64,000 nt of DNA from Planctomycetota bacterium (lineage in GTDB: Bacteria; Planctomycetota; UBA1135): positions 1-64,000 of the forward strand of contig PAHY01000032.1 in NCBI GenBank assembly GCA_002705055.1. Direction: 5' to 3'. Positions 8,149 through 16,738 of the stretch are shown piece by piece. Positions within the stretch are counted from its first letter, which is position 1. Every line of letters starts with the position of its first letter. Both the position numbers and the translations under genes were made by a program. The notes below the pieces were generated by a model, which worked only from the letters and a program-made list of their open reading frames with translations, had not been told where the DNA came from and did no database searches.

Positions 8149-11144
8149 CAGAACGGAATCCGCACGGTCAGGGCGATCGAGTAGTCGACTCCGGCTGTGA
8201 AGCGGGTCTTGGTCACATCGCCGCCAATCTCCTTGGCGCGATAGACCGTGTCGATCTCGGGGTCAGTCAGGTTCTTCGCCTGGAAGCGCAGTCGGACGTA
8301 CTGCCCGAAGGGCTGGGTCAGGCTGAAGTTGAGCGTGTCGTAGCTCTTGGCGTACACGCTGGGGATGAAGTTGCCGTCGGCGATGCCGGCGCCCTCGACC
8401 AGGGTGTCCCCCTGCATCGTGTAGAAGAGCGCAAGCTGCGTGCCGCTGGCCGGCACGTCGTAGGTCAGGAAGACGTTGTAGAGGTGCTCCGGCGCCGCGG
8501 TCATGTCGCGGTCGCGCAGGTCGACTTCGACGTCGGCGAACTCATCGATCTCGTCCTGCGGCAGGTCCACGTTCGAGTTGATGAAGGTCGCGTTGGCGCC
8601 CATCGAGAATCCTTCCAGCGACTCGGTCCAGTAACCCAGATCCTGGCGGAACTCGAGCTCGTAGCCCGACAGCTCGCCTTCCGGGTAGTTGACCGGCGTG
8701 GTGTAGTCGAAAGGCTGGGCGCGCTGGACGTACTCGATCGGATCCTTGATGTCCTTGATGAAGTACGAAGCCGACACCAGACCGCCTGGGTAAGGCGTGT
8801 AGTCCAGACGCAGGTCGTAGTTCTCGAGCGAGCTCAAACCGGTGCGAGGATCGCCGATGAAGATCGGTCCCCCGAGGAATTCCTGTTGAAGAACAGGTGT
8901 GAGCTCCTTGAAGGTCGGTCGGGCGATCGTGCGCGCGAAGGCGGTCCGCACCGTGAAGGTGTCGGTCGCGTCCCAGATGAAAGTCAGTGAGGGCAGCGTC
9001 GCGTTGTCGGAGATCGAGGCGTCGCCGTCGCCGGGGTTGAGCTCGATCAGGCCCGGGAAGCCCGGCTTGAACCACTTGGCCTCCTCCTCCGGATCCAGCA
9101 CCACGTCGATGTTGGTCTTCTCGAAGCGGACGCCGGTGACCATCGTCAGCCGCTCGTGGAGCGGCATATTGGCCATCATGTAGGTGGCCGAAACATCGAG
9201 ATCGCCGTCGTAGTCCACGTCGACCAGCGCCTCGGTGATGATGTGATCCTCGGTCCCCCAGGCTTCACTCCAGAACTCGTCCCAGTCGCCGTTGAAGAAG
9301 TTGTTGGGGTCGGTGAAGTTCGAGTACGACTCCTGGCGGTACTTGCGCTTCACCTCGTCGTCGAAGACGCCGAACTTCAGGTAGGAGTCCAGGCCGCTCC
9401 ACTGCTGGAAGGGCAGCTTCAGGTTGAAGAAGTACTGCGAGCTGGTCTCGTCGATCCGCTTGAAGATCCGCTGCAGGTTTCCCAGCGTGAAGTTGGCGTC
9501 CGGCTTGTACTGGCGGAAATTCGAATCGATCAGCAGGCCGCCGGCGATGCGATCGCCGAACCAGACCGAGCCGAACTGACGCTTGTCCGGCTGGTTCATC
9601 GAGGCCGAGCTGTCGGCCAGGGTCCAGTCGAACTCCGGGCGGCCGAAGGGGCCGAAGCCGTCATCGGTGAAGGTGTGACGCCCGTTCAGCTGCAGGGTCG
9701 TGACGTTGCGCTCGGTGTACTCAAGGGTCTCGAGGCGCAGATACGGCGCGGCGTCCGGCTCTTCGTGGCCGGGGGTCGTGGGGTCGCCCGGATCGTAGCC
9801 CGGGAAGAAGTACTCCTTGCCGCGGGTGTCCTCGGCCAGGGTCGCGGTGTCTTCGGTGGTCTGGGTCGACAGGTAGACGAGACCCAGCTGGTGATCCTCC
9901 CACTCGACCCCGAAGGTCGCGAGCGTGCCCCACTGCATCTCCTGCGAGCCGCGGCTGACGTCGAGCAGCTGGGTCTTGTAAGTGTTCGCCCCGTCGCGCT
10001 GGCCCAGCTTCGGCACCAGGCCCTCGCCCGGCTCCTCGACCCAGTAGGAGTCGTCGATGCCGTTGTCGTAATAGGAGTTGTCCCGCTCGTAGAAGAAGTT
10101 GAGCAGACCGCCGAAGCGCACCCCGTTGGAGAACTCGTGGCTGCCCCCGAAGGCGGCGGACCACTTGTGATCGGCCGAGGCGCTCCCCCTCGAAACGCCG
10201 ACGGCCCCATCCCAGTTGGTGCCGTTCTCCTGCTCGGCGCGCCGCTCGGCGCCGTCATCCCAGAAGCCCACACCGCCGCCCCGGTAGGTCAGAAACTCGT
10301 CGTTGCCGGTGGTCTGCGAGTTGAAGCCGATCTGGCTCTTGAACTCGAAGAAGAACTCGTCGGGCAGGCCCTTCAGGCGGATGTCCACCGCGCCGCCTGA
10401 GGCATCGCCCTGCTGGTCCGGCGTGAAGGTCTTCGAGACCTGGATGTTCTCGATCACCGCCGACGGGAACTGGTCCAGCTCGACCGCGCGCTTGTCCTCG
10501 TCCGCGGTCGGCAGCCGCACGCCGTTCATCTGCGAGCTGACGTAGCGGTCGGGCAGGCCGCGGATCACCGCCGACTTGCCGTCCTTCACCGTCGCACCGG
10601 GCACCAGCTTGAGCGCACCCGCCGCGTCACTGGCGCCGGCCTTGCTCATCAGATCCGAGCTGATCGAGTCGATCAGCGAAGGGCTCTCGATGCGCAGCTG
10701 CAGCAGCCCGGCCTCGGTGCCGGTGTCCATCTGCAGCAGGTCCTGCGCCACGAACTCCTCCAGTTCGGTGAAGTCCGCCGCCAGCTCGATCGTGCCCAGG
10801 TCGTAGACGCCGCCGGGCGAGACCAAGACCTTCGGCGGCACCTGGCTGACGAAGCCCGAAGCCGAGACGATGACCGTGTACTGCCCCGGGGGCAGATCGC
10901 GGATCAGGAAGTCGCCCTGCGCACCCGAGGTCGCGGTCCGCTCTGCCTCCACCACCGTGATGGTTGCACCGGCAAGCACCATCTCGAAGTCACGGTTGTA
11001 AACGCGACCACGAATCGCTCCCGGCGCCTCCTGCTGTGCCTCGGCGCTCGAAGCACACAACAGGACTGCTGCAATCAGCAGCCAGATCGAGCGCCATGTG
11101 GGCAAAGCTGGGCTTCCGGATTCAGGGATGAGGAGGGATCGCAA
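8148..11144 (-). CDS. TonB-dependent outer-membrane receptor with N-terminal CarboxypepD_reg-like domain
   Basis: A 998-residue receptor. It has a signal peptide ending ASSAEA, then a carboxypeptidase-regulatory-like Ig domain (about 42-120: GAIRGRVYNRDFEMVLAG, LPPGQYTVIVSASGF). A plug follows (about 150-270: DAAGALKLVPGATVKDGKSA, VIRGLPDRYVSSQMNGVRLP, QGDASGGAVDIRLKGLPD), then a 22-strand-type barrel ending in aromatic-rich strands and Phe (TVRIPF). This architecture is used for uptake of glycans, chelates or peptides; the substrate cannot be read from sequence. There is no ATG near the signal; 11144 and 11105 are both TTG, so the start is uncertain. The stop overlaps the DUF3450 start, making receptor and motor one operon. 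Confidence 0.92.
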   Translation of the reverse strand: MRSLLIPESGSPALPTWRSIWLLIAAVLLCASSAEAQQEAPGAIRGRVYNRDFEMVLAGATITVVEAERTATSGAQGDFLIRDLPPGQYTVIVSASGFVSQVPPKVLVSPGGVYDLGTIELAADFTELEEFVAQDLLQMDTGTEAGLLQLRIESPSLIDSISSDLMSKAGASDAAGALKLVPGATVKDGKSAVIRGLPDRYVSSQMNGVRLPTADEDKRAVELDQFPSAVIENIQVSKTFTPDQQGDASGGAVDIRLKGLPDEFFFEFKSQIGFNSQTTGNDEFLTYRGGGVGFWDDGAERRAEQENGTNWDGAVGVSRGSASADHKWSAAFGGSHEFSNGVRFGGLLNFFYERDNSYYDNGIDDSYWVEEPGEGLVPKLGQRDGANTYKTQLLDVSRGSQEMQWGTLATFGVEWEDHQLGLVYLSTQTTEDTATLAEDTRGKEYFFPGYDPGDPTTPGHEEPDAAPYLRLETLEYTERNVTTLQLNGRHTFTDDGFGPFGRPEFDWTLADSSASMNQPDKRQFGSVWFGDRIAGGLLIDSNFRQYKPDANFTLGNLQRIFKRIDETSSQYFFNLKLPFQQWSGLDSYLKFGVFDDEVKRKYRQESYSNFTDPNNFFNGDWDEFWSEAWGTEDHIITEALVDVDYDGDLDVSATYMMANMPLHERLTMVTGVRFEKTNIDVVLDPEEEAKWFKPGFPGLIELNPGDGDASISDNATLPSLTFIWDATDTFTVRTAFARTIARPTFKELTPVLQQEFLGGPIFIGDPRTGLSSLENYDLRLDYTPYPGGLVSASYFIKDIKDPIEYVQRAQPFDYTTPVNYPEGELSGYELEFRQDLGYWTESLEGFSMGANATFINSNVDLPQDEIDEFADVEVDLRDRDMTAAPEHLYNVFLTYDVPASGTQLALFYTMQGDTLVEGAGIADGNFIPSVYAKSYDTLNFSLTQPFGQYVRLRFQAKNLTDPEIDTVYRAKEIGGDVTKTRFTAGVDYSIALTVRIPF

Positions 11145-11180
11145 CGCTCTTGCGCTCGTTGTGGGAGGCAGCGCAGACGT

Positions 11181-11200
11181 GGCGCGGAAGGCTAGGCGAG
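11181..11200 (-). promoter_or_regulatory. Promoter-like motif shared with the beta-helix gene
   Basis: Read on the minus strand this is CTCGCCTAGCCTTCCGCGCC, with a TAGCCT hexamer (complement of 11189-11194) about 44 bases before the receptor start. Nearly the same string, with a 3-base insertion, occurs upstream of the beta-helix gene at 14514-14534. This suggests a common promoter or regulator. Confidence 0.45.
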
Positions 11201-11278
11201 TTTTGCGAGGGAAAGATGAAGATGGGCGCGGATGAAAGTGAACATTGCGTCAACGCCCTTCCGCCGCATTCCGCTTTC

Positions 11279-12538
11279 CTACCAAGGCTCTCCCAGGCCG
11301 GCAGATACCTCTTCGATCTTCGAGCTGAGCTGCGCGGTCGGCACAAAGCCGAAGCGCACCATCGAAGCCAGGGTCTCGGTGAGATCCAATGCGCGCGGGC
11401 GCGAGTTGGGATTCAGCGCGCCCTCTTCGAGCGCCAGCAGGTAGATCTCCTCCGCGCGCTCTGTTGCCCCGGCAACCAGATAGGCCTCAGCGACCGGTCG
11501 CAGCACGCCCGCCCGGAACATGTCCACGAGCCTTGAGCGTTCGGCTTCGTAGATCGCCATCGCCGCGTCCAGGCCATCGATCGCCTGCGGCGCGGCCTCG
11601 GCGCGGGCCAGCACCTTGGCGAGCTGCGCCCGGAAGGCGATGTAGGTCTCTGCCGCGAGGTCCACCCCACCCAGGCGGGTGCGGGCCTCGTCGGCCAGCG
11701 CCACGGCCCCTGCCGCATCCTGATGCTCCAAAGCCCCCTCGGCCATCTGGATCATCAGATCGATATGGACCTGGACGGGCAGCTTGCCCCAGTTCGCCAT
11801 CAGCACCTCTTTGGCGCGGGTCCGTCGCGCCTCGTCCTCGTAGTGGCCGTTGTGCAGCAGCGCGACGTTGGTGAGGATCGACACCTGCTGTTCGAAGTTG
11901 GCGCTCTGGATCAGCTCCGGGACCACGTCGAGCTGCTGGTCCACCTGCTCGGGCGTGAGCTGCGCGGCGAGGATCTGCTCGAAGTAGGTGGTCTCCGAGG
12001 CCTGCAAACCGCGCACGGTCTCCTTGGCCTCGTCCTCGAGGCCGAGCTTCAGATAGACCGCGGCGACCTTCGAGCGCACGCGGTCGCGGCGCCACTCCTG
12101 GTCGACCGTTTCCGCAGCCGGCGCCTCCGCGACCTCCATCGCCGCGTCGAGCAGCCACTGCACTTCGGTGGCTGCGTCCTGATCCAGCAGCGCTGCCGCC
12201 AGGTCGGCGTAGCAGGCGCCCTTGCGCCAGTTCTCAATCTCGCTGGCAAAGCGATAGGCGGTCGCGAACTGCTGCGTCGCGAGCGCAGCCTGAGTCGCCG
12301 CCTCCTGGCCCCGCGCCTTGTTCTTCAGGTGCGGGTTGTTGGGCATCCGGCTGGGTGCCTCAAAGGCCAGCTCGAGGAGCGCGTGCAGCTCCGGGGCGAG
12401 CTGCCCGTCGCGGAGCCCGGCCTCGCTGGACTCCTCGGAGCCGACCGGATCCTGGGGCGTCGGCTCTTCCGAACCAGAGCAGGACAGCAGGCCGAGCCAT
12501 CCCAGAGTGAGTGATGCAAGAAGGAGTCGAGAAGACAT
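11279..12538 (-). CDS. Helical-repeat lipoprotein of unknown function in the uptake locus
   Basis: A 419-residue protein with a lipoprotein signal (MSSRLLLASLTLGWLGLLSC, Cys20). An acidic Ser/Glu/Pro linker is followed by an Ala/Glu-rich, almost all-helical solenoid with TPR-like spacing (AATQAALATQQFATAYRFAS, CYADLAAALLDQ, VRSKVAAVYLKLGLEDEA). I do not recognise a named family. The start at 12538 is chosen for the lipobox; an in-frame ATG at 12583 would bury the signal. It lies between the beta-helix gene and the receptor gene on the same strand, 134 bases upstream of the receptor, so it is probably an envelope scaffold of the same system. Confidence 0.75.
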   Translation of the reverse strand: MSSRLLLASLTLGWLGLLSCSGSEEPTPQDPVGSEESSEAGLRDGQLAPELHALLELAFEAPSRMPNNPHLKNKARGQEAATQAALATQQFATAYRFASEIENWRKGACYADLAAALLDQDAATEVQWLLDAAMEVAEAPAAETVDQEWRRDRVRSKVAAVYLKLGLEDEAKETVRGLQASETTYFEQILAAQLTPEQVDQQLDVVPELIQSANFEQQVSILTNVALLHNGHYEDEARRTRAKEVLMANWGKLPVQVHIDLMIQMAEGALEHQDAAGAVALADEARTRLGGVDLAAETYIAFRAQLAKVLARAEAAPQAIDGLDAAMAIYEAERSRLVDMFRAGVLRPVAEAYLVAGATERAEEIYLLALEEGALNPNSRPRALDLTETLASMVRFGFVPTAQLSSKIEEVSAGLGEPW

Positions 12539-12592
12539 CTTGAGCTTTGCTCGCAGAATCGATGGGGAACAGTGCCCCCTCACTTAATTGGG

Positions 12593-12622
12593 AAAGGGCT
12601 CCCGGCACGCCGGGAGCCCTTT
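12593..12622 (-). terminator. Strong hairpin terminator of the beta-helix gene
   Basis: AAAGGGCTCCCGG (12593-12605) and CCGGGAGCCCTTT (12610-12622) form a perfect 13-bp stem with a 4-base loop, 21 bases after the stop of the beta-helix gene. On the minus strand it is followed by CCCAATTAAG. This should insulate the highly structured secreted-protein gene from the lipoprotein gene. Confidence 0.8.
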
Positions 12623-12643
12623 GAATGACCGTTTCAGGACGGT

Positions 12644-14425
12644 TTACAGGTCGATGATGCGCAGCTTGCCGCTGGCACCAATGGCCGGGACGGTCCACTG
12701 GTAGGAGCCACCGACGCGGCTGATGTTCACGACGGTCCCGCCGCAGTTGAAGCTGAACACACCGCCACCGGCCGAGATCGGAGTCTCGTCGCAGAGGACC
12801 TGGCCGTTGCGGACCACGGTCGCCTTCGTGACGTTCGGGCTGACGACCAGACGGGCCACCGGAGTGACGCCGATCACCATGTCAGCAATGATCTGTTTGT
12901 CGCCGAGGAAGCCCATGGCGTCCGCAGCGCTCCAGCCGTGCAGCCAGTTCGGGTTGCCCGGATCGAAGGCACCGCGGTACTTGTTGCCGGTGGTGAAGAA
13001 GCCGTCGTTCGGCGCCATGCCAGCCGAGGTCATCGCATCGGCGGTCGGACGCACGTCGATCTTGGTGACGCGCTGCATGACCTTGCCGCCCTTGACGACC
13101 GAGCCGTCACGGGTGATGCCCTTGATCGGCATGCTGGCCGGCTCGATCACGTTGTTGTTGCCCGGGGCGTCGATGCCACGAGCCAGCGCTTCGGCGTAGT
13201 CGTTGTTGTTGAAGAAGACCGAGTCCTTGATCTCCGCCAGGTTGCCGTCGACTTGCGACTTGTAGAAGTCGGCCGGGTTCGCCGGAGCGTTGACGGTGCT
13301 GTAGCTGTCGAAGGGAGTGGTCCAGGTGTCGGCCCAGCTGGTGGTGCCGTTGTGGCCGTAGCCCTGGGCGCCGTCACCGTCGACATCGTCGAAGCGGACG
13401 ACCTTCTCGCCACCATCCATGAAGATGCAGTTGCGGTACTGGACGCGCGCGTTGTCACGCCAGGCAGTCAGGCCGTCGCCGTCGATCGGCTGACCGACCA
13501 CGGTGGCGTTGTAGATGACCGCGCTGGTCACCGGCTGCCAGTCCGAGTCTTCCGCACCATCGGTCTCGATGGCGTTGTCACCCACGCCCGAGCCCTGCGA
13601 GGCGTCGAGGCTGAAGCCCTGCACGATGAAGACGTGCTGCGCCTTGCCGCGCCAACCCTGGTCGATGTCGAAGCTGTCGTCACCGACGTTCCAGATGCTG
13701 ACGTACTGGAGGTTGACGGTGCCACCCCAGATCTCGATGCCATCGTCGACGTTGTTCATGATCTCGACGTGGCTGATGTCGGTGCCGCGACCGAGGCCGC
13801 CCAGCGAGAGGCCGTTCAGCTCGTTGTTGAGACCGATCACCTTGCCGCCGTAGCGCAGCGACAGGTAGTTGATCGAGCCGCTGTCATCGTCGTCGTTGCC
13901 GCCGCCGTAGAGGACCTTCGGGTCACCCGCGAAACCAGCGACGAGGCCTTCCATGGCCGCGACGTTGCTCGCGTTCGGGGTCGGGACGTTGCCGGTGGTG
14001 GCATCTTCCGAGATGTAACCGCCACCCATGATGGTCAGGTTGCCCCACTCGTTGGCGGTTTCGCGCCAGGTCGCGGTGTCCGGGTTGCCGCCGATCCAGG
14101 TGGCAACGTCGTCCTTCGAGGTCATGATGACCGGGTTGTCCTTCGTGCCTTGCACGAAGATCTGGGCGCCCTTCGAGACCGCGAGCGAGCCACCGAGGCC
14201 GGTGGTGCTGGCAATGATGGTGCCCGGCTCGATGGTGAGCGTGGCGCCCGGGAGGACGTAAATCTGCTTTTGCAGGTTGTAGGTGTTGTTGGCAGTCCAG
14301 GTGGTGGAAGTCGAAATGTCAGAGGTGACAAAGACTTCGCTCTGGGTGGTCTGCGCTGCGGCCGAGTTGGCCAGCGCGGCGCCGAGCATCACGGCAGCCG
14401 CCGACTTGGGAAGGCTCAGTTTCAA
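12644..14425 (-). CDS. Secreted beta-helix-like surface protein, TTG start
   Basis: A 593-residue Sec-exported protein (signal about 1-25, ending NSAAAQ). The remainder looks like a right-handed beta-helix or similar repetitive beta solenoid: IYVLPGATLTIEPGTIIAST, AQIFVQGTKDNPVIMTSK, GLGRGTDISHVEIMNNVDDG, GTVNLQYVSIWNVGDDSFDI. An acidic GGGNDDDDSGSINY segment could bind calcium. Similar proteins of unknown role occur beside TonB receptors in other phyla (from memory). No ATG lies near the signal; TTG 14423-14425 is preceded by AGGAG with 6-base spacing, which fixes the start. The gene has its own terminator and a promoter motif shared with the receptor. It could capture or process the receptor's substrate at the cell surface; that is inference. 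Confidence 0.8.
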   Translation of the reverse strand: MKLSLPKSAAAVMLGAALANSAAAQTTQSEVFVTSDISTSTTWTANNTYNLQKQIYVLPGATLTIEPGTIIASTTGLGGSLAVSKGAQIFVQGTKDNPVIMTSKDDVATWIGGNPDTATWRETANEWGNLTIMGGGYISEDATTGNVPTPNASNVAAMEGLVAGFAGDPKVLYGGGNDDDDSGSINYLSLRYGGKVIGLNNELNGLSLGGLGRGTDISHVEIMNNVDDGIEIWGGTVNLQYVSIWNVGDDSFDIDQGWRGKAQHVFIVQGFSLDASQGSGVGDNAIETDGAEDSDWQPVTSAVIYNATVVGQPIDGDGLTAWRDNARVQYRNCIFMDGGEKVVRFDDVDGDGAQGYGHNGTTSWADTWTTPFDSYSTVNAPANPADFYKSQVDGNLAEIKDSVFFNNNDYAEALARGIDAPGNNNVIEPASMPIKGITRDGSVVKGGKVMQRVTKIDVRPTADAMTSAGMAPNDGFFTTGNKYRGAFDPGNPNWLHGWSAADAMGFLGDKQIIADMVIGVTPVARLVVSPNVTKATVVRNGQVLCDETPISAGGGVFSFNCGGTVVNISRVGGSYQWTVPAIGASGKLRIIDL

Positions 14426-14431
14426 GGGTTT

Positions 14432-14436
14432 CTCCT
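14432..14436 (-). promoter_or_regulatory. Shine-Dalgarno AGGAG that decides the TTG start
   Basis: AGGAG on the minus strand, 6 bases before TTG 14425. A clear SD with a non-ATG start contrasts with the many SD-poor, short-leader genes elsewhere in the window. Confidence 0.8.
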
Positions 14437-14513
14437 GATCGAGGGTTCTCTGAGGGAGGTTCTTGGGGAACACCGTGACCAAGTCGCACGAAGGGCAATG
14501 ACCTGGCACGTTC

Positions 14514-14534
14514 CGCGGAATGCTAGGCCGCGAG
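14514..14534 (-). promoter_or_regulatory. Promoter-like motif of the beta-helix gene
   Basis: The plus-strand CGCGGAATGCTAGGCCGCGA matches the receptor upstream string CGCGGAAGGCTAGGCGAG. On the minus strand it gives a TAGCAT -10-like hexamer about 95 bases before the TTG start, so a longer leader is expected for this gene. Confidence 0.45.
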
Positions 14535-14793
14535 TGTGGGAGGCTTGCAGGACCTCGGTGAAGATCGCGTGGAACGGAGATTCGAAGGCGATTTCGTGGG
14601 ATTGCTTGTGCGAAGCGAGAAGCAATTGAGAACACGGAGCGATGAGTCCCCCAAAGCACTTCGATTCATCAATCAATCTTCAAGATTCCCCCTTCTCGAC
14701 CCCCAAGAAGCCTCGCAGAGCCGCCACGAAGCCATCACCGGGTGCTGCGATCCGAGAATCGGACGAGAAGGCCCACCGAGGCCGCGTCGCGCG

Positions 14794-14799
14794 TACGAT
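14794..14799 (+). promoter_or_regulatory. -10 hexamer TACGAT of the M24 peptidase gene
   Basis: TACGAT ends 7 bases before ATG 14807. With normal spacing, transcription would begin at or next to the start codon, which also favours 14807 over the earlier in-frame ATG at 14642. Confidence 0.5.
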
Positions 14800-14806
14800 T
14801 CCTGCC

Positions 14807-16021
14807 ATGACGATTGGAGTCGGAGGAAGCACCCCCGCCGCAGCCCTGGAGCAGCTCGGCGATCGCACCGCGGGCGTCACGCCCATCCAGACCGAAGAGC
14901 ACCGCAGCCGGATCGCGGCCCTCGCTTCAGCCATGCAGGCGGCGGGGCTGGACGCGGTCTACCTGCACGGCGGCGCCAACCTGCTCTACTTCACCGGCAC
15001 CAGCTGGTACCCCAGCGAGCGCCTGGTCGGCGCGCTGATCACGGCGGATGGACAGCTGCACTACCTCGCCCCTTACTTTGAAGAGGGCACCGTGCAGCAG
15101 CGCATGACCATCCCCGGCCCGATCGCGCTCTGGCACGAGCACGAGTCGCCTTACACGCTGCTGCACAAGACCTTGCAGGCGCTCGGCGTGTCCGCGGGCA
15201 AGCTAGGAATCGACCCCTCTGCCCCCTTCTTCCTGACCGAGAGCATCCGCGCAGCCGTCGCCCCGGCGTTCGCCCTGGTCGACGCCGGCCCGGCGATCCA
15301 ATCCTGCCGCGGCTGCAAATCGGCGGCCGAGCTGGCGCTGATGCAGCGCGCCAAGGACATGACCCTCGAGGCGCACCAGGCCGCGGCTTCGATCCTGCGG
15401 CCGGGGATCGTGACCACCGAGGTCGAGGCCTTCCTCAACGACGCGCACCGTCGGCTGGGCGCGCCGGGCGGATCGAGCTTCTGCATCGTGCTGTTCGGCG
15501 AGGCGACGGCCTTCCCGCATGGCGTGCCCCATCCGCAGACGCTGCAGGACGGCGACATGGTGCTGATCGACACCGGCTGCACCCTGCACGGCTACCAGAG
15601 CGACATCACCCGCAGCTACGTCTTCGGCGAAGCCAACGCGCGCCACCGCGAGGTCTGGGATGCCGAGAAGGAAGCGCAAGCCGCGGCCTTTGATGCCGCG
15701 CAGCTCGGCGTCGCCTGCAGCGAAGTCGACGCCGCCGCGCGCCGCAGCCTGGAGGCCCGCGGCTTCGGGCCCGGATACGAGCTTCCAGGCTTGCCCCACC
15801 GCACCGGGCACGGCATCGGACTGGAGATCCACGAAGGCCCCTACCTTGTTGGCAGTGATCACACTCCGCTCGCGCCGGGGATGTGTTTCAGCAACGAACC
15901 GATGATCTGCGTGCCGGGCGAGTTCGGCGTGCGGCTCGAGGATCACTTCTACATGACCGAGGACGGGCCGCGCTGGTTCACCGAACCCTCGCCGTCGATC
16001 GACCAACCGTTCGCGAACTGA
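14807..16021 (+). CDS. M24-family metallopeptidase (Xaa-Pro aminopeptidase/creatinase type)
   Basis: A 404-residue protein with the creatinase N-terminal domain (from AALASAMQAAGLDAVYLHGG to about residue 165) and the pita-bread M24 catalytic domain. All five metal ligands are visible: Asp in VLIDTGCTL, Asp in QSDITRSYVFG, His in RTGHGIGLEIHEGP, Glu in FSNEPMICVPGE and Glu in GVRLEDHFYM. It should be a cytosolic proline dipeptidase or Xaa-Pro aminopeptidase. The start at 14807 is chosen from alignment of the N-terminal domain and the -10 just upstream; ATG 14642 would add 55 residues without family character. It lies 30 bases before the M23-like gene. Confidence 0.9.
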   Translation: MTIGVGGSTPAAALEQLGDRTAGVTPIQTEEHRSRIAALASAMQAAGLDAVYLHGGANLLYFTGTSWYPSERLVGALITADGQLHYLAPYFEEGTVQQRMTIPGPIALWHEHESPYTLLHKTLQALGVSAGKLGIDPSAPFFLTESIRAAVAPAFALVDAGPAIQSCRGCKSAAELALMQRAKDMTLEAHQAAASILRPGIVTTEVEAFLNDAHRRLGAPGGSSFCIVLFGEATAFPHGVPHPQTLQDGDMVLIDTGCTLHGYQSDITRSYVFGEANARHREVWDAEKEAQAAAFDAAQLGVACSEVDAAARRSLEARGFGPGYELPGLPHRTGHGIGLEIHEGPYLVGSDHTPLAPGMCFSNEPMICVPGEFGVRLEDHFYMTEDGPRWFTEPSPSIDQPFAN

Positions 16022-16034
16022 TCGACGCGTCGCG

Positions 16035-16040
16035 TAGACT
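16035..16040 (+). promoter_or_regulatory. -10 hexamer TAGACT of the M23-like gene
   Basis: TAGACT ends 11 bases before ATG 16052, within the 30-base gap after the M24 gene. It suggests an internal promoter with a very short leader. Confidence 0.4.
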
Positions 16041-16051
16041 GCGCGGCGCCG

Positions 16052-16738
16052 ATGGGATACCTCCAGCTCACCCGATCGGATTCCTTCCGACCCGCGCCGC
16101 TGTTCGGCGATCTGCTTCAGGGCGATCCGCACGTCTTCGACTTCTCGGCGGATAACCCGCGCGTCGCCGACTACGCGAGCAGCGATTTCGACCGCTTTCA
16201 GCGCCAGATCTTCGACGAACTGGAAGCGTCGAAGTGCAGCTGGGGATTGGGGCACTACCTCGAAGAGCGCGCCACCCTGCTGCGCCCCTTCCCGCAGATG
16301 ATCGATGAAGGGCGCGTCATCCACGCCGGCCTCGATGTGATCGTGCCGGAGGGAGTCCCGCTCTTCGCCCCGCTGGGCGGCACCGTCCACGCCTGCGGCC
16401 TCGACGACGGTGTGGGCAACTACGGCGGCTACGTGGTGCTGCGCCACGAACCGGGCCGCGACCACGAAGACCAGGAGCCCTTTTACTCCTTCTACGGCCA
16501 CGTCCGCACTGACTTCGAGGTCCAGCCGGGCCAGGTCATCGAGCGCGGCGCGTCCTTCGCCCGCATCGGCGCGCGCCGCGACAGCGGCCAGTGGTTTACC
16601 CACACCCACCTGCAGATCCACACCCAGGCCTCGATCGACGAAGGCCGCCTGATGCAGGGCTACATCACCCGCGAGGATCTCGCCCGCGTCGGGGACCTGT
16701 TCCCGACTCCCTATCCAATGTTCCGGGTCGACCCATGA
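16052..16738 (+). CDS. M23-like (LytM-fold) protein without signal peptide
   Basis: A 228-residue protein with a LytM/M23 metallopeptidase fold in its C-terminal half. The zinc ligands are H91xxxD95 (HAGLD), Tyr-Gly-H151 and H185xH187 (THTHLQI). The N-terminal 80 residues (VFDFSADNPRVADYASSDFD) are not typical of cell-wall hydrolases and no signal peptide or membrane segment is present, so it is predicted cytosolic. M23 domains without export signals are known, for instance fused to class III aminotransferases, where the role is not peptidoglycan cleavage. Its neighbour is an M24 exopeptidase, so peptide turnover is one possibility. Confidence 0.8.
   Translation: MGYLQLTRSDSFRPAPLFGDLLQGDPHVFDFSADNPRVADYASSDFDRFQRQIFDELEASKCSWGLGHYLEERATLLRPFPQMIDEGRVIHAGLDVIVPEGVPLFAPLGGTVHACGLDDGVGNYGGYVVLRHEPGRDHEDQEPFYSFYGHVRTDFEVQPGQVIERGASFARIGARRDSGQWFTHTHLQIHTQASIDEGRLMQGYITREDLARVGDLFPTPYPMFRVDP

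Larger units (their letters stand above)
14426..14806. other. 381-base intergenic region between divergent genes
   Basis: This is the only stretch over 300 bases without a gene. It holds the SD and promoter-like motif of the minus-strand beta-helix gene and, at its right end, the -10 of the plus-strand M24 peptidase. The part from about 14540 to 14790 is relatively AT-rich by eye (for example ATTCATCAATCAATCTTCAA near 14665). No RNA gene, riboswitch or repeat was recognised. The plus-strand frame of the peptidase is open through 14642-14806 but lacks protein-like features. Confidence 0.6.

Noticed and set aside
12938-14629. Plus-strand open frame (563 codons) opposite the beta-helix gene
   Set aside because: It is Asp/Val/Arg/His-rich with no motif or signal; the minus strand has a signal peptide, an SD and a terminator.
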